The notes under the pieces are model-generated. The model was not told where the DNA came from. It did no database searches and worked only from the letters and a program-made list of their open reading frames with translations. Positions 1-7,735 of a stretch of DNA of 64,000 nt are shown here, piece after piece. Origin of the DNA: Lachnospiraceae bacterium (lineage in GTDB: Bacteria; Bacillota; Clostridia; Lachnospirales; Lachnospiraceae). The stretch's first letter is position 1. Each line of letters begins with the position of its first letter. Location of the stretch: positions 1-64,000 of the forward strand of contig JAETTM010000002.1 of assembly GCA_021769135.1 (NCBI GenBank), given 5' to 3'. The position numbers and the translations under genes are program-made.

Positions 1-428
1 AGCTGGATAACTGTGTTTTCCTGGATGGAGACTGGTGCTGGGATATGGACCCGTTTCAGGTGACGCCGGAAACAAAAAAGATGGTGTTGGGGAATATCAT
101 TTTCCTTCTGAATAGCTTTATCCATTGCCCGGCATATGAAAATGTGGTTTTTTGCTGGGTAATGCATGAACAGAAGATAATCGACGATATTTTATCAGGG
201 CTGGACACGGCCGAATGGGAAGTGAAGCTGTTCTCCCTCATATGCAGCCGGGAAGCGTTGGCGGAAAGGCTGAAAAAGGATGTGGAGGCAGGCATCCGAA
301 CAGAGGATGTGATTGCCAGGAGCATGGAGAGGCTTCCTTTGTATGGAAACCTGGATACAGTCAAAATCGACGTCTCAACCCTTACTCCGGAGCAGACGGC
401 GGCTTGCATTATGTACAGTTCCATGTAG
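1..428 (+). CDS. P-loop nucleotide kinase-like protein, 3' part only
   Basis: The reading frame is already open at base 3 and runs to a stop at 426-428, so the gene starts outside the window; the first internal ATG (45) should not be taken as its start. The visible ~141 residues begin with LDNCVFLDGDWCW, typical of small ATP-binding 'AAA family' kinase-like proteins in Firmicutes where a short strand ending in DGD follows the P-loop helix. The Walker A itself is upstream and not visible. The rest is helical and charged (SREALAERLKKDVEAG, RSMERLPLYGNLDTVKID), as in the lid and C-terminal helices of shikimate- or adenylate-kinase-like folds. Substrate is unknown. The family call is from pattern recognition only. 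Confidence 0.6.
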   Translation, partial: LDNCVFLDGDWCWDMDPFQVTPETKKMVLGNIIFLLNSFIHCPAYENVVFCWVMHEQKIIDDILSGLDTAEWEVKLFSLICSREALAERLKKDVEAGIRTEDVIARSMERLPLYGNLDTVKIDVSTLTPEQTAACIMYSSM

Positions 429-458
429 TGGAAGTTTGCCGCTAAAGCGGTGCACGGA

Positions 459-571
459 CGCAGAAATGAGGTAAAAAATTGAAAATTGGAAATTTTCAAT
501 CCCAAGTTTGTGTCTGCATGGCATCCACAAACTTGACATGCGCAAAAAGCCGCGCAGAAATGAGGTAAAAA
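459..571. repeat. Palindromic segment bounded by 19-bp direct repeats upstream of the tfoX-like gene
   Basis: Identical 19-bp sequences lie at 459-477 and 553-571 (they begin CGCAGAAATGAGG). The second carries the Shine-Dalgarno of the following gene; the first is a displaced duplicate. Between them are two perfect inverted repeats: 478-487 with 491-500 (10-bp arms, 3-nt loop) and 504-512 with 526-534 (9-bp arms). The layout looks like a small palindromic insertion with a duplicated target, or a slipped duplication. Confidence 0.6.
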
Positions 572-573
572 CT

Positions 574-834
574 ATGGGAGAATTATCAAAGCTGCCGAAC
601 ATAGGCAAGACGGTGGAAGAACAGCTGAATGAGGCAGGGATTTTTACGGAAGCAGATTTAAAAGCGGCCGGAGCCAAACAGGCATGGCTGAAAATCCAGG
701 AAAAGGACGAATCCGCCTGTATCCACAGGCTGCTGGCGCTGGAAGGGGCAATTAGGGGCATAAAGAAAACGATGCTGCCGGATGAAGTGAAAGCGGATTT
801 AAAGGAATTCTATCAATGGAATAAGAAATATTAG
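574..834 (+). CDS. TfoX/Sxy C-terminal-domain protein
   Basis: This is a small cytoplasmic protein of 86 residues. It matches the stand-alone TfoX C-terminal domain: it opens with LSKLPNIGKTVEEQLNEAGI, the helix-hairpin-helix-like 'LPNIG' start, and continues with ADLKAAGAKQAWLKI and a conserved LALEGAIRG segment. Stand-alone copies are widespread in Firmicutes and have no settled function; a competence role like that of Sxy should not be assumed because the N-terminal domain is absent. The start at 574 is chosen because GAGG lies nine bases upstream and the LPNIG motif begins just after it; a longer frame from 508 runs back through the palindromic repeat. The deaminase gene follows after 10 bp. 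Confidence 0.8.
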   Translation: MGELSKLPNIGKTVEEQLNEAGIFTEADLKAAGAKQAWLKIQEKDESACIHRLLALEGAIRGIKKTMLPDEVKADLKEFYQWNKKY

Positions 835-844
835 GAGGATTGTT

Positions 845-2146
845 ATGGGAATTGTATTAAAAAATATACTGGCGGTCATTCCGGCAGGGGATAAGGATGA
901 AGTAAGGGAAACTACGGTTTATATTGAAGGGAATAGGATTGCGGCCCTGGGGCAAAAGCCGGAGGGGTTTCAGGAAGAGAAGGTGATTGACGGGAAGGAC
1001 AAGCTGGTGATTCCGGGCCTGGTGAACTGCCATACCCATTCCTATATGGCGTTTATGCGGAATGTGGCGGACGATTTGTCTTTTATGGATTGGCTGTTCG
1101 GAACGATTGACCCGATTGAGCAGCAGATGACGGATGAGGACACTTACTGGGGCGCCTGCCTTGCCATTATCGAAATGATGAAGAGCGGAACTACCTGCTT
1201 TAACGATATGCAGATGAATATCCACCAGACAACCAGGGCGGTGAAGGAATCCGGAATGCGGGCCGTTATCAGCAGAGGGCTGATAGGGAGCGGCAATGAT
1301 GAAGCGGGGCAGATGAGGCTGAGGCAGGCATACGAAGAACGGGATGGGGCGAAGGGTTGTGACAGGTTAAGCTTTATGCTTGGACCCCATGCGCCTTATA
1401 CATGCGACGACGGATTCATGCGCGTAGTGTCGGAGGAAGCGAAGAAAAATAAGATGCGGATTCATGTGCATCTGTCGGAAAGCGTCAGCGAAATCCAGCA
1501 GATTCAGGAAAAATACGGCTGTTCGCCCATTGAAATGGCGGATAAAAACGGCCTGTTCGATGTGCCGGCGATTGCGGCCCATTGCGTGCAGATTACAGAT
1601 AAAGATATCGATATTTTGAAGGAGAAAAATGTCAGCGTGGTGACGAACCCGGCCAGCAACATGAAGCTTGGAAACGGCTTTGCGCCGGTGCCGGAAATGC
1701 TGGAAAAAGGCGTAAATGTGTGTCTGGGAACGGACGGGGCGGCTTCCAATAACAGCTTAAATATGTTCCATGAGCTCAGCCTGCTGACATTGATTCACAA
1801 GGGAACCCATAAAACCCCCCAATGCATCAGCGCCAGGGAAGGCTTCCGCATAGCGACGATTAACGGCGCAAAGGCCCTTGGGCTGGAAGAGGAGATAGGC
1901 TCCATCGAGGAAGGGAAAAAGGCGGATTTGGCAATCCTGGATTTGAACACCCCGTCCTTGACGCCCAGGAACAATTTAATAGCAGGGCTCTCCTATTCCG
2001 CAAACGGCTCCGAAGTGGAAACGGTAATTATTGACGGCAAAATCGTTATGGAAAACAGAAAGATATTGACTATGGACGAGGAATTGGTGTATAAAAAGAT
2101 TAATGAAATCATTGCCCGAATGGGTCTTGATAAAAAAGAATATTAA
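845..2146 (+). CDS. mtaD: 5-methylthioadenosine/S-adenosylhomocysteine deaminase (amidohydrolase)
   Basis: This 433-residue cytoplasmic enzyme belongs to the amidohydrolase superfamily (cytosine/adenosine-deaminase group). It has the metal-binding HxH at residues 63-65 (VNCHTHSYMAF), a later HVHLSES histidine, IAAHCVQ, and the metal aspartate in LGTDGAASNNSLNM; the C-terminus (ADLAILDLNTPSL) is the usual beta-sandwich return. The family deaminates S-adenosylhomocysteine, methylthioadenosine or 5'-deoxyadenosine to the inosyl compounds; sequence alone does not choose between them. Adenosylhomocysteinase lies next on the same strand, fitting disposal of SAM-derived nucleosides. AGGAGG lies just upstream of the ATG. 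Only the substrate is uncertain. Confidence 0.88.
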   Translation: MGIVLKNILAVIPAGDKDEVRETTVYIEGNRIAALGQKPEGFQEEKVIDGKDKLVIPGLVNCHTHSYMAFMRNVADDLSFMDWLFGTIDPIEQQMTDEDTYWGACLAIIEMMKSGTTCFNDMQMNIHQTTRAVKESGMRAVISRGLIGSGNDEAGQMRLRQAYEERDGAKGCDRLSFMLGPHAPYTCDDGFMRVVSEEAKKNKMRIHVHLSESVSEIQQIQEKYGCSPIEMADKNGLFDVPAIAAHCVQITDKDIDILKEKNVSVVTNPASNMKLGNGFAPVPEMLEKGVNVCLGTDGAASNNSLNMFHELSLLTLIHKGTHKTPQCISAREGFRIATINGAKALGLEEEIGSIEEGKKADLAILDLNTPSLTPRNNLIAGLSYSANGSEVETVIIDGKIVMENRKILTMDEELVYKKINEIIARMGLDKKEY

Positions 2147-2211
2147 TTACACAAGTGATGATAGGACAGACGACCATCACTATAATAAAAATTCGGCTGA
2201 ATAAATTTCAT

Positions 2212-2380
2212 TCCTGCGAGCAATGAGCCAAGTGCCGTGCTTGCACGAGCATTTGGCGAATGCCGCGAGGCTTATCTGCTCTTCGCAGAAGAGGAGGTGC
2301 CGCCCCGGCGAGGGGGGCAATGCCCCGCTGCTCTGCAGCACTGCAAGTTTGATACCTGTTGCTTGCGGCGGGGTGTTGAC
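2212..2380 (+). repeat. Structured dispersed repeat, family A, copy 1
   Basis: This segment shares the core CAATGAGCCAAGTGC, a middle part ending GAATGCCGCGAGGC, the hairpin TCTGC-TCTTC-GCAGA and a C-rich 3' hairpin with the segments at 3697-3813 and 24964-25120. Stems visible here are GCCAAGTGC with GCATTTGGC, and AATGCCCCGC with GCGGGGTGTT. It ends about 13 bp before the adenosylhomocysteinase start and happens to stay open in that gene's frame, which produces a spurious N-terminal extension. Confidence 0.75.
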
Positions 2381-2393
2381 TGGAGGACAAGAA

Positions 2394-3641
2394 ATGAGCA
2401 GTGAAATCAGAGACATCAATTTAGCCGAATCCGGCGAACGCAAAATCGAATGGGTAAAGAGGAATTGTGATTTACTCCGTACTCTGGAAAAAGAATTTTC
2501 CGAAACAAAGCCTTTTGCAGGAAAGAAAATAGCCCTTTCCGTGCATCTTGAGGCAAAAACGGCTTATCTGTGCAAAGTGTTGAAGGCTGGCGGCGCGGAA
2601 ATGTATGTGACGGGTTCCAACCCCCTTTCCACTCAGGATGATGTGGCGGCGGCTTTGGTGAAAGATGGGTTGGAGGTGCATGCATGGTATGACTGCACGC
2701 CGGAAGAATATGAAACCCATATCCGCCACGTGCTGGAAGCGGGGCCTAACATTATTATCGATGACGGCGGGGATTTGGTCAATATGGTGCACACCCGCAT
2801 GCCGGAATTAATCCCTGGGATTATCGGCGGCTGCGAAGAGACCACCACAGGCATTATCCGCCTGGAAGCGATGAATAAGGCGGGAGAACTGAAGTTCCCC
2901 ATGGTTCGTGTGAATAATGCGGACTGCAAGCATTTGTTTGACAACAGATACGGAACGGGACAGTCAGTATGGGATGGCATTAACCGCACTACCAATTTGA
3001 TTGTAGCCGGGAAGATTGTAGTAGTGGCTGGCTATGGCTGGTGCGGAAAAGGAACGGCTATGAGGGCCAAAGGGCTGGGGGCAAGAGTTATCGTAACGGA
3101 AATCGACCCCATTAAAGCCATTGAGGCAGTTATGGACGGCTTTGATGTAATGCCTATGAGGGAAGCCGCTAAAGTGGGCGATTTCTTCGTGACGGTTACG
3201 GGCTGTGATAAAGTAATTGATGAAGAGGATTTTGCGGTAATGAAAGACGGCGCTATCCTTTGCAATGCAGGACACTTTGACTGCGAAATCGATATGGCAA
3301 GGCTGCGTGAAATTGCGGTGGAGACCAGGGAGCAGAGGAAGAACATCATGGGCTATAAGCTTCCTACCGGACAGTGGATTTTCATTTTGGCAGAAGGCAG
3401 GCTGGTGAACCTGGCGGCAGGCGACGGGCATCCCGCGGAAATTATGGATATGAGCTTTGCGATTCAGGCCCTTTCCGCTAAATATCTGGTGGAGCACGGC
3501 AGCGAATTAAGCGAAAAATTGATCGACGTGCCCAGGGAAGTGGATATGGACGTGGCAAAACGGAAACTTGCCTTCCTTGGAAAGGAAATCGATGTGCTGA
3601 CAGCAGAACAGGAGAAATATTTGAACAGTTATACGCTGTAA
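2394..3641 (+). CDS. ahcY: Adenosylhomocysteinase (S-adenosyl-L-homocysteine hydrolase)
   Basis: The enzyme reversibly splits S-adenosylhomocysteine into adenosine and homocysteine using tightly bound NAD. At 415 residues it is the shorter bacterial type. Visible features are an N-terminal substrate domain with SVHLEAKTAYLCKVL, the strand LVNMVHTR, EETTTGIIRLEAM, and a Rossmann NAD site VVVAGYGWCGKGTAMRAKG near residue 208; the C-terminal segment carries NLAAGDGHPAEIMDMSFA. The start at 2394 follows GGAGGACAAGAA and gives the normal N-terminus; the longer frame from 2223 is translated repeat. Together with the upstream deaminase it forms a SAH-processing pair, although repeat copy 1 separates them. 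A family A repeat also lies directly downstream. Confidence 0.93.
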   Translation: MSSEIRDINLAESGERKIEWVKRNCDLLRTLEKEFSETKPFAGKKIALSVHLEAKTAYLCKVLKAGGAEMYVTGSNPLSTQDDVAAALVKDGLEVHAWYDCTPEEYETHIRHVLEAGPNIIIDDGGDLVNMVHTRMPELIPGIIGGCEETTTGIIRLEAMNKAGELKFPMVRVNNADCKHLFDNRYGTGQSVWDGINRTTNLIVAGKIVVVAGYGWCGKGTAMRAKGLGARVIVTEIDPIKAIEAVMDGFDVMPMREAAKVGDFFVTVTGCDKVIDEEDFAVMKDGAILCNAGHFDCEIDMARLREIAVETREQRKNIMGYKLPTGQWIFILAEGRLVNLAAGDGHPAEIMDMSFAIQALSAKYLVEHGSELSEKLIDVPREVDMDVAKRKLAFLGKEIDVLTAEQEKYLNSYTL

Positions 3642-3696
3642 CATTGCATATATGAAGAATAGCGATTTCCTGGCAGCATATGGAACGAAATGCTAT

Positions 3697-3813
3697 TCCT
3701 GCGGACGATGAGCCAAGTGCCTCGTTTAAATCCAACTTTTGGTTGGGGCGGGCAGCGGGCACCTTGGCGAATGCCGCGGGTCAAATACCCCGCATCTTGC
3801 AGCGGGGTATTAA
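3697..3813 (+). repeat. Structured dispersed repeat, family A, copy 2
   Basis: It begins CTGCGGACGATGAGCCAAGTGCC and ends in the perfect 10-bp hairpin AATACCCCGC / GCGGGGTATT, which is terminator-like downstream of ahcY. The first stem is GCCAAGTGCC against GGCACCTTGGC. Relative to copy 1 the first-stem loop sequence differs while the pairing is kept. Confidence 0.75.
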
Positions 3814-3852
3814 TTAACATAAGGATGGCTGGCGAAGCCTGGCATCCGTTGT

Positions 3853-4707
3853 TTATCTTCTCTTTTTCCTGTATTCCGAGGGGGATATCCCTTTCTGTTT
3901 CCGGAAAATCCTGCTGAAATACAGAGGGTTTTCATATCCAATCATATTGCCGATTTCCGTAACATTATAGTTGGTCGTTTCCAGGAGCACCTGAGCATTT
4001 GTCATACGTATGGAAACGATATACTGCATAGGGGTAGTGCCGGTATACTGCTTGAAATGACGGATGAACCAGCTGACGCTCATACCTTTGGAAGCGGCAT
4101 ATTCATTTATATTGATTTCCTGGTGATAATGGTTGTTAAAATATTGTATGGCATTTTCCATTTCATTATCCGGAAAAACATTTTTCCATTTATCCCCTTT
4201 GAGCATTTGACGGTGAATGGAAATGAACAATTGCTTTAGCAGCAAAGCAAGCAGCTCTTCGAAATCCTCCTGGCGCCTTTGCAGCTCCTGTATCATTTGC
4301 CGGAAAATATTGGTATACTCCAAAGATGTGCCTGTATTTATGACATGGATGTCATCTGCAATCCCATAATGGTGCATAATATCGCAAGCATTGCTTCCGG
4401 TAAAGTGAACCCAATAGACTTCCGGCTTTTCCGCCCCGTAATAGATATACTTCTGCATTTCCTTCGGACGGTAAAAGACCATGTGCCCGGCAGCCACAGC
4501 TATGCCTTCCTCTTCGGTAAAGTAGAAATGTGCCGTGCCGGAAGCAATATACAGCAGCTGGAAATCAAGCCGCCCTTCCGGGCGGTAAGTGGACATTTCA
4601 GGGTGGGAAAACAAACGGTACACCCCACAGCTCCCCACGGTAAGCGCCCTGTCTGAGTCATTGAAATCTTCTAATGAATTATCTAAATAAGCTGAATTAA
4701 AATACAT
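3853..4707 (-). CDS. AraC-family transcriptional regulator with cupin-like sensor domain
   Basis: This 284-residue regulator has an N-terminal AraC-type ligand-binding cupin (about residues 20-150; HMVFYRPKEMQKYIYYG, VYWVHFTG) and a C-terminal double helix-turn-helix (about 185-283). The DNA-binding part is textbook: INEYAASKGMSVSWFIRHFK, then NVTEIGNMIGYENPLYFSRI and the end GISPSEYRKKRR. Such proteins usually sense a sugar and activate a nearby carbohydrate operon, but none lies beside it here; neighbours are ahcY (convergent) and a LysM protein (same strand, separated by repeats). The effector is therefore unknown. The ATG at 4707 gives a normal full length for the family. Confidence 0.85.
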   Translation of the reverse strand: MYFNSAYLDNSLEDFNDSDRALTVGSCGVYRLFSHPEMSTYRPEGRLDFQLLYIASGTAHFYFTEEEGIAVAAGHMVFYRPKEMQKYIYYGAEKPEVYWVHFTGSNACDIMHHYGIADDIHVINTGTSLEYTNIFRQMIQELQRRQEDFEELLALLLKQLFISIHRQMLKGDKWKNVFPDNEMENAIQYFNNHYHQEININEYAASKGMSVSWFIRHFKQYTGTTPMQYIVSIRMTNAQVLLETTNYNVTEIGNMIGYENPLYFSRIFRKQKGISPSEYRKKRR

Positions 4708-4765
4708 TTCCAGACCCTCCCAGTAATAGTTCAGACTTTCAGCTATCCCGCCCCACCCATTTTAG

Positions 4766-4867
4766 CATATGTCACCAATTTTCGCCAGAAAATTGATGAC
4801 CTACTTGCGCATCAGCGCAATACCGCTTTCCATATGTCACCAATTTTCGCCAGAAAATTGATGACCT
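4766..4867. repeat. Two 37-bp direct copies of a palindromic repeat (family B)
   Basis: The 37-bp sequence starting CATATGTCACCAATTTTCGC occurs identically at 4766-4802 and 4831-4867, separated by 28 bp that include TTGCGCATCAGCGCAA. Inside each copy AATTTTCGCCAGAAAATT is a near-palindrome. The reverse complement of the same unit plus spacer is found at 8798-8860 inside the ATP synthase operon. Confidence 0.8.
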
Positions 4868-4894
4868 GCTTCAGGAACGGCAAACTTCATACTA

Positions 4895-6715
4895 TCACGC
4901 CGGAATTTTCAACACTTGCCCGATATTCAGCATATCGCTGGACAGGCCGTTCAGCCGTTTGATGGCATCTACGGTAGTATTGTATCTTCTGGAAAGAAGC
5001 CAGAGGGTATCCCCGGCCCGGACGGTGTATTCGATGTAGCCCGGCGTCTGGCCGGAGGGGATTTTCAGCACCTGGCCGATAGACAGCATATCGCTGGTAA
5101 GGTTGTTCAGCCGTTTGATGGCATCTACGGTAGTACCGTATCTTTGGGAGATGAGCCAAAGGCTGTCTCCGGGCTGGACGACATAGGTGATGGTTCCCGG
5201 ATCCGGGCCGGGGGAAGGAATGTTCTGGTCAATGCCCAGATAAGCGTTATATAATGCCCGCCATGTGGCCGCGCCTACAATGCCGTCGGTCTGCAATCCC
5301 ATAATTTGCTGGAAGGCGATGACCGACTGGCGGGTGCCGCTGCCGAAGATGCCGTCCTGGGCAGGGGCGGGGATGCCGGGGTAATATTCGGACACCAGAT
5401 TCAGAAGATATTGCAAAGTGATAACGTCCGGTCCTCTGGAGCCCTGGCGCAATGTGGAGCTGGGGGGAACGGTGCCGATGCCGAGGGTACTGCCTTCGCT
5501 GTTTAATTCCGCCAGTTTGGTAACCGCAGCATAGAGGCTGGAAATTTTATACCAGGTGGATTTGCCGACGATGCCGTCCGGCGTCAGATTAAAAATGCTC
5601 TGAAATTTGGTGACGGCCGCCTTTGTGCTGTTGCCGAAGGTGCCTGCCGGGTCGGAAATGGACGGGATGGCGGGGTAATTCCGGCGGATTCTGGACAGAT
5701 AGGTCTGTATGGTTTGGACATCCAGCCCGGCGCTCCCGACCTTTAAAGGCGTGCCCGGATAGGAGGAAAGTACGTTGGTAATGACATTGGTCTGTACAAT
5801 CTCGATATCGTTAGGGTAGTAGGAGCGAAGAATTTGCAAAGGGGTATAGCCCTGATTGGCCAAAGATACAGTTCCCCATTGGGATAATCCCTGGCATGTA
5901 GCCGTGGTGCCATTGCAGAAGGAAGTAAAGTAGGGTGCGATTTGCCCCTGCCTGCGCACATACTCATTGAAAATGGCATCCACGACCCGGCTGATAGAAT
6001 CATAAATCGGGCGTCCGTATACGAAAGCCTGGTCATAGGCAGTGTTGTTTGTGATATCGAAATTGTACCCTCTGTTCCGGTACCACTCCGTATACACTCT
6101 GTTCAGCGCGAAAGTAATAATCGCATAGATATTTGCCCTCAGGGACGCTTCCGGCCAGGTGGGATAAATTTCGCTGCTGGCTACGTTTTTCACATAATCG
6201 GGAAAGGATACCTGGACGTTGGAAGCGGGGGATGTGGGTGCGCCCAGATGGACGGTAATAGGGTTAGGGATGACCACCTGGCGCAGGATGCGGGATTCCG
6301 GCGCCGCCACAGTTCCTTCCTGACGGCGCGTATCCTGTTCGGCCACAGCAGGTTTTCCGATGGTGATTTCCGCCTGAAGCGGGCTGCGCTGTGATTCCTG
6401 CATGGGGATGAGGGTAAGCGGCAGCAAGGCATTTTCCCCTTCATATATAGGGATATCCTTGACATAAAGGGAGTTGAACCCGGACTTTTGCGCCAGTACA
6501 TTATAGCCGATAAAGGGAGTTCCCGTATAGTACGGATTTTGGGAAAAGCTTTTATCCACGGTTTCCAAAGGGAGCTTTTCGGTTTCCCCGTTTTCATCCG
6601 TAGTCAGTATATAGATACTGTTGCCCTGTTTATTCATGACTCTGATTTGTACGCCGCGAAGGGGTACGGCATCGTGGGCGGTACGTGCCTGTATGGTTAA
6701 ATAACCGATAGCCAT
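4895..6715 (-). CDS. SpoIID-like, peptidoglycan-binding and LysM modular protein
   Basis: This 606-residue protein has no obvious signal peptide. In order: an N-terminal Ig/carboxypeptidase-regulatory-like beta domain (about 1-110; RTAHDAVPLRGVQIRVMNK), a SpoIID/LytB-like domain (about 185-310), two PG_binding_1 domains (about 330-395 and 430-497; GLDVQTIQTYLSRI, GIFGSGTRQSVIAFQ), and two LysM motifs at the C-terminus (about 508-555 and 562-606; YVVQPGDSLWLISQRYG, YTVRAGDTLWLLSRRYN). The SpoIID assignment rests on SEIYPTWPEASLRANIYA and on SQWGTVSLANQGYTPLQILR-SYYPNDIEIV. SpoIID is a lytic transglycosylase in engulfment; a spore- or cell-wall-associated role is inferred. Secretion is either non-classical or into the forespore coat, since no leader is visible. 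It is monocistronic. Confidence 0.8.
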   Translation of the reverse strand: MAIGYLTIQARTAHDAVPLRGVQIRVMNKQGNSIYILTTDENGETEKLPLETVDKSFSQNPYYTGTPFIGYNVLAQKSGFNSLYVKDIPIYEGENALLPLTLIPMQESQRSPLQAEITIGKPAVAEQDTRRQEGTVAAPESRILRQVVIPNPITVHLGAPTSPASNVQVSFPDYVKNVASSEIYPTWPEASLRANIYAIITFALNRVYTEWYRNRGYNFDITNNTAYDQAFVYGRPIYDSISRVVDAIFNEYVRRQGQIAPYFTSFCNGTTATCQGLSQWGTVSLANQGYTPLQILRSYYPNDIEIVQTNVITNVLSSYPGTPLKVGSAGLDVQTIQTYLSRIRRNYPAIPSISDPAGTFGNSTKAAVTKFQSIFNLTPDGIVGKSTWYKISSLYAAVTKLAELNSEGSTLGIGTVPPSSTLRQGSRGPDVITLQYLLNLVSEYYPGIPAPAQDGIFGSGTRQSVIAFQQIMGLQTDGIVGAATWRALYNAYLGIDQNIPSPGPDPGTITYVVQPGDSLWLISQRYGTTVDAIKRLNNLTSDMLSIGQVLKIPSGQTPGYIEYTVRAGDTLWLLSRRYNTTVDAIKRLNGLSSDMLNIGQVLKIPA

Positions 6716-6803
6716 AGATATTGTTTCTCCTTGATAATTATATTGTATAAAATATGATGAGAGAGTAGGAAAAGTTACTGTCCTTCTCGCTTGTGCATTT
6801 CTT

Positions 6804-6945
6804 GTAACAGTTCAGCTCAGGACTTTGCACTTGCTGCAAAGTCCGTACGAACATGTAGATGTGGCAAAGAATCCGACCCTTTTGCCGTAGGCAAAACTCA
6901 AAATGGCCGGATTCCGTAACAGGGCAGCCAAAGCTGAACTGTTAC
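6804..6945 (+). repeat. 142-bp element with terminal inverted repeats (family C), copy 1
   Basis: The ends are 14-bp perfect inverted repeats: GTAACAGTTCAGCT at 6804-6817 and AGCTGAACTGTTAC at 6932-6945. Internal hairpins are GGACTTTGCA / TGCAAAGTCC and TTTTGCC-GTA-GGCAAAA, the latter nested in AATCCG / CGGATT. A copy on the opposite strand lies at 45785-45928. No reading frame of note is inside. It lies between the divergent LysM gene and the atp promoter. Confidence 0.85.
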
Positions 6946-6973
6946 CATTTCTATTCATTTCTACGTATTTTGC

Positions 6974-7002
6974 TAGACATTATCAAAAAAAGTGGTTATA
7001 AT
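6974..7002 (+). promoter_or_regulatory. Sigma-A-type promoter of the atp operon
   Basis: TAGACA (6974-6979) and TATAAT (6997-7002) are separated by 17 bp, and the first atp gene starts about 60 bp downstream. No comparable promoter was seen further into the operon. Confidence 0.7.
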
Positions 7003-7062
7003 TATAATCACGGGTTAAATATTCCTATATTATTTATGTGCATTGCTGCGCTGGAGGCTGAA

Positions 7063-7344
7063 GTGAGATATCGAAGAAATGTCTATCATGCCCTGACGAT
7101 GATTACTCAGTTTGGGATTAATATGCTGGTGCCTATTTTCCTTTGCTCCTTCATAGGCATTTACATCGACGGAAAGTGCGGTACCTCTTTCTGGATGGTA
7201 CTGTTATTTTTTGTAGGCGCTTTTGCGGGTTTCCGCAATGTATATATATTTGCAAAGAAGGTATACAGCATAAAAAGCGAGAAGGATACGGCACTTGAAA
7301 GGAAACGGAAAAAACAAGGTCATTCATATGGAAAAAATAGATAA
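7063..7344 (+). CDS. atpZ: AtpZ/AtpI-family small membrane protein of the ATP synthase operon
   Basis: This 93-residue protein has two hydrophobic segments (MLVPIFLCSFIGIYID and MVLLFFVGAFAGFRNVYIF) and a very basic tail. It matches the AtpZ/AtpI putative Fo accessory family that precedes atpB in many anaerobes; the family is implicated in Mg/Ca transport or c-ring assembly but is not essential in studied species. The start is taken at GTG 7063 because GGAGG lies a few bases upstream; an in-frame ATG at 7035 lacks a good site. The end overlaps the next gene by 17 bp, indicating translational coupling. Confidence 0.75.
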   Translation: MRYRRNVYHALTMITQFGINMLVPIFLCSFIGIYIDGKCGTSFWMVLLFFVGAFAGFRNVYIFAKKVYSIKSEKDTALERKRKKQGHSYGKNR

Positions 7345-7723
7345 AACATTACTGGAACTGTCTGTGGGCATCCTGCTTTGGGGTTGCGTCTGTCAGGCGG
7401 CAGGCGTATGGCTGGTAACGGATAAGGCAGGGTATAGCATCGGGCTATGGATTGGCGTGGCAATGGCAGTGGCGGCGGGGGTACATATGTGGTGGGCGTT
7501 GGATAAATCCCTGGATTACGCCCGCGATACTGCGGTAAAAATGATGACAAAGTATAATATTATCCGTTATGTGGCGATTGTTGTCATTATGGCCCTGGTC
7601 ATGGTCAGCGGGTTTGCCAATCCGCTGGCAGCGTTTTTGGGGCTGATGGGGTTGAAAGTAGCGGCTTATCTGCAGCCGTTTACTCATAGAATATGTGCTA
7701 GATTCTATAAAGACCATGTATAA
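7328..7723 (+). CDS. ATP synthase subunit I-like membrane protein
   Basis: This 131-residue protein has four predicted membrane helices (LSVGILLWGCVCQAAGVWLV, IGLWIGVAMAVAAGVHMWW, YVAIVVIMALVMVSGF, PLAAFLGLMGLKVAAYL). It resembles the ATP synthase subunit I proteins that assist c-ring assembly in Na- and H-dependent enzymes. It starts inside the 3' end of the atpZ-like gene and is followed after 12 bp by atpB with a strong AAGGAGGTGAGG site. The start at 7328 is preferred over TTG 7295 because it gives the usual short charged N-terminus. Sequence conservation in this family is low, so the call rests on position and topology. Confidence 0.7.
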   Translation: MEKIDKTLLELSVGILLWGCVCQAAGVWLVTDKAGYSIGLWIGVAMAVAAGVHMWWALDKSLDYARDTAVKMMTKYNIIRYVAIVVIMALVMVSGFANPLAAFLGLMGLKVAAYLQPFTHRICARFYKDHV

Positions 7724-7735
7724 GGAGGTGAGGAT

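Noticed and set aside
508-573. Longer start for the TfoX-like protein
   Set aside because: The extra residues come from palindromic repeat sequence and the start lacks a ribosome-binding site, whereas ATG 574 has one.
2154-2181. Hairpin AGTGATG/CATCACT after mtaD considered as terminator
   Set aside because: Short stem, long loop and no T run; evidence is too weak.
2223-2393. 57-residue N-terminal extension of adenosylhomocysteinase
   Set aside because: It is translated family A repeat; the sequence looks unlike any adenosylhomocysteinase N-terminus, and a strong ribosome-binding site lies before ATG 2394.
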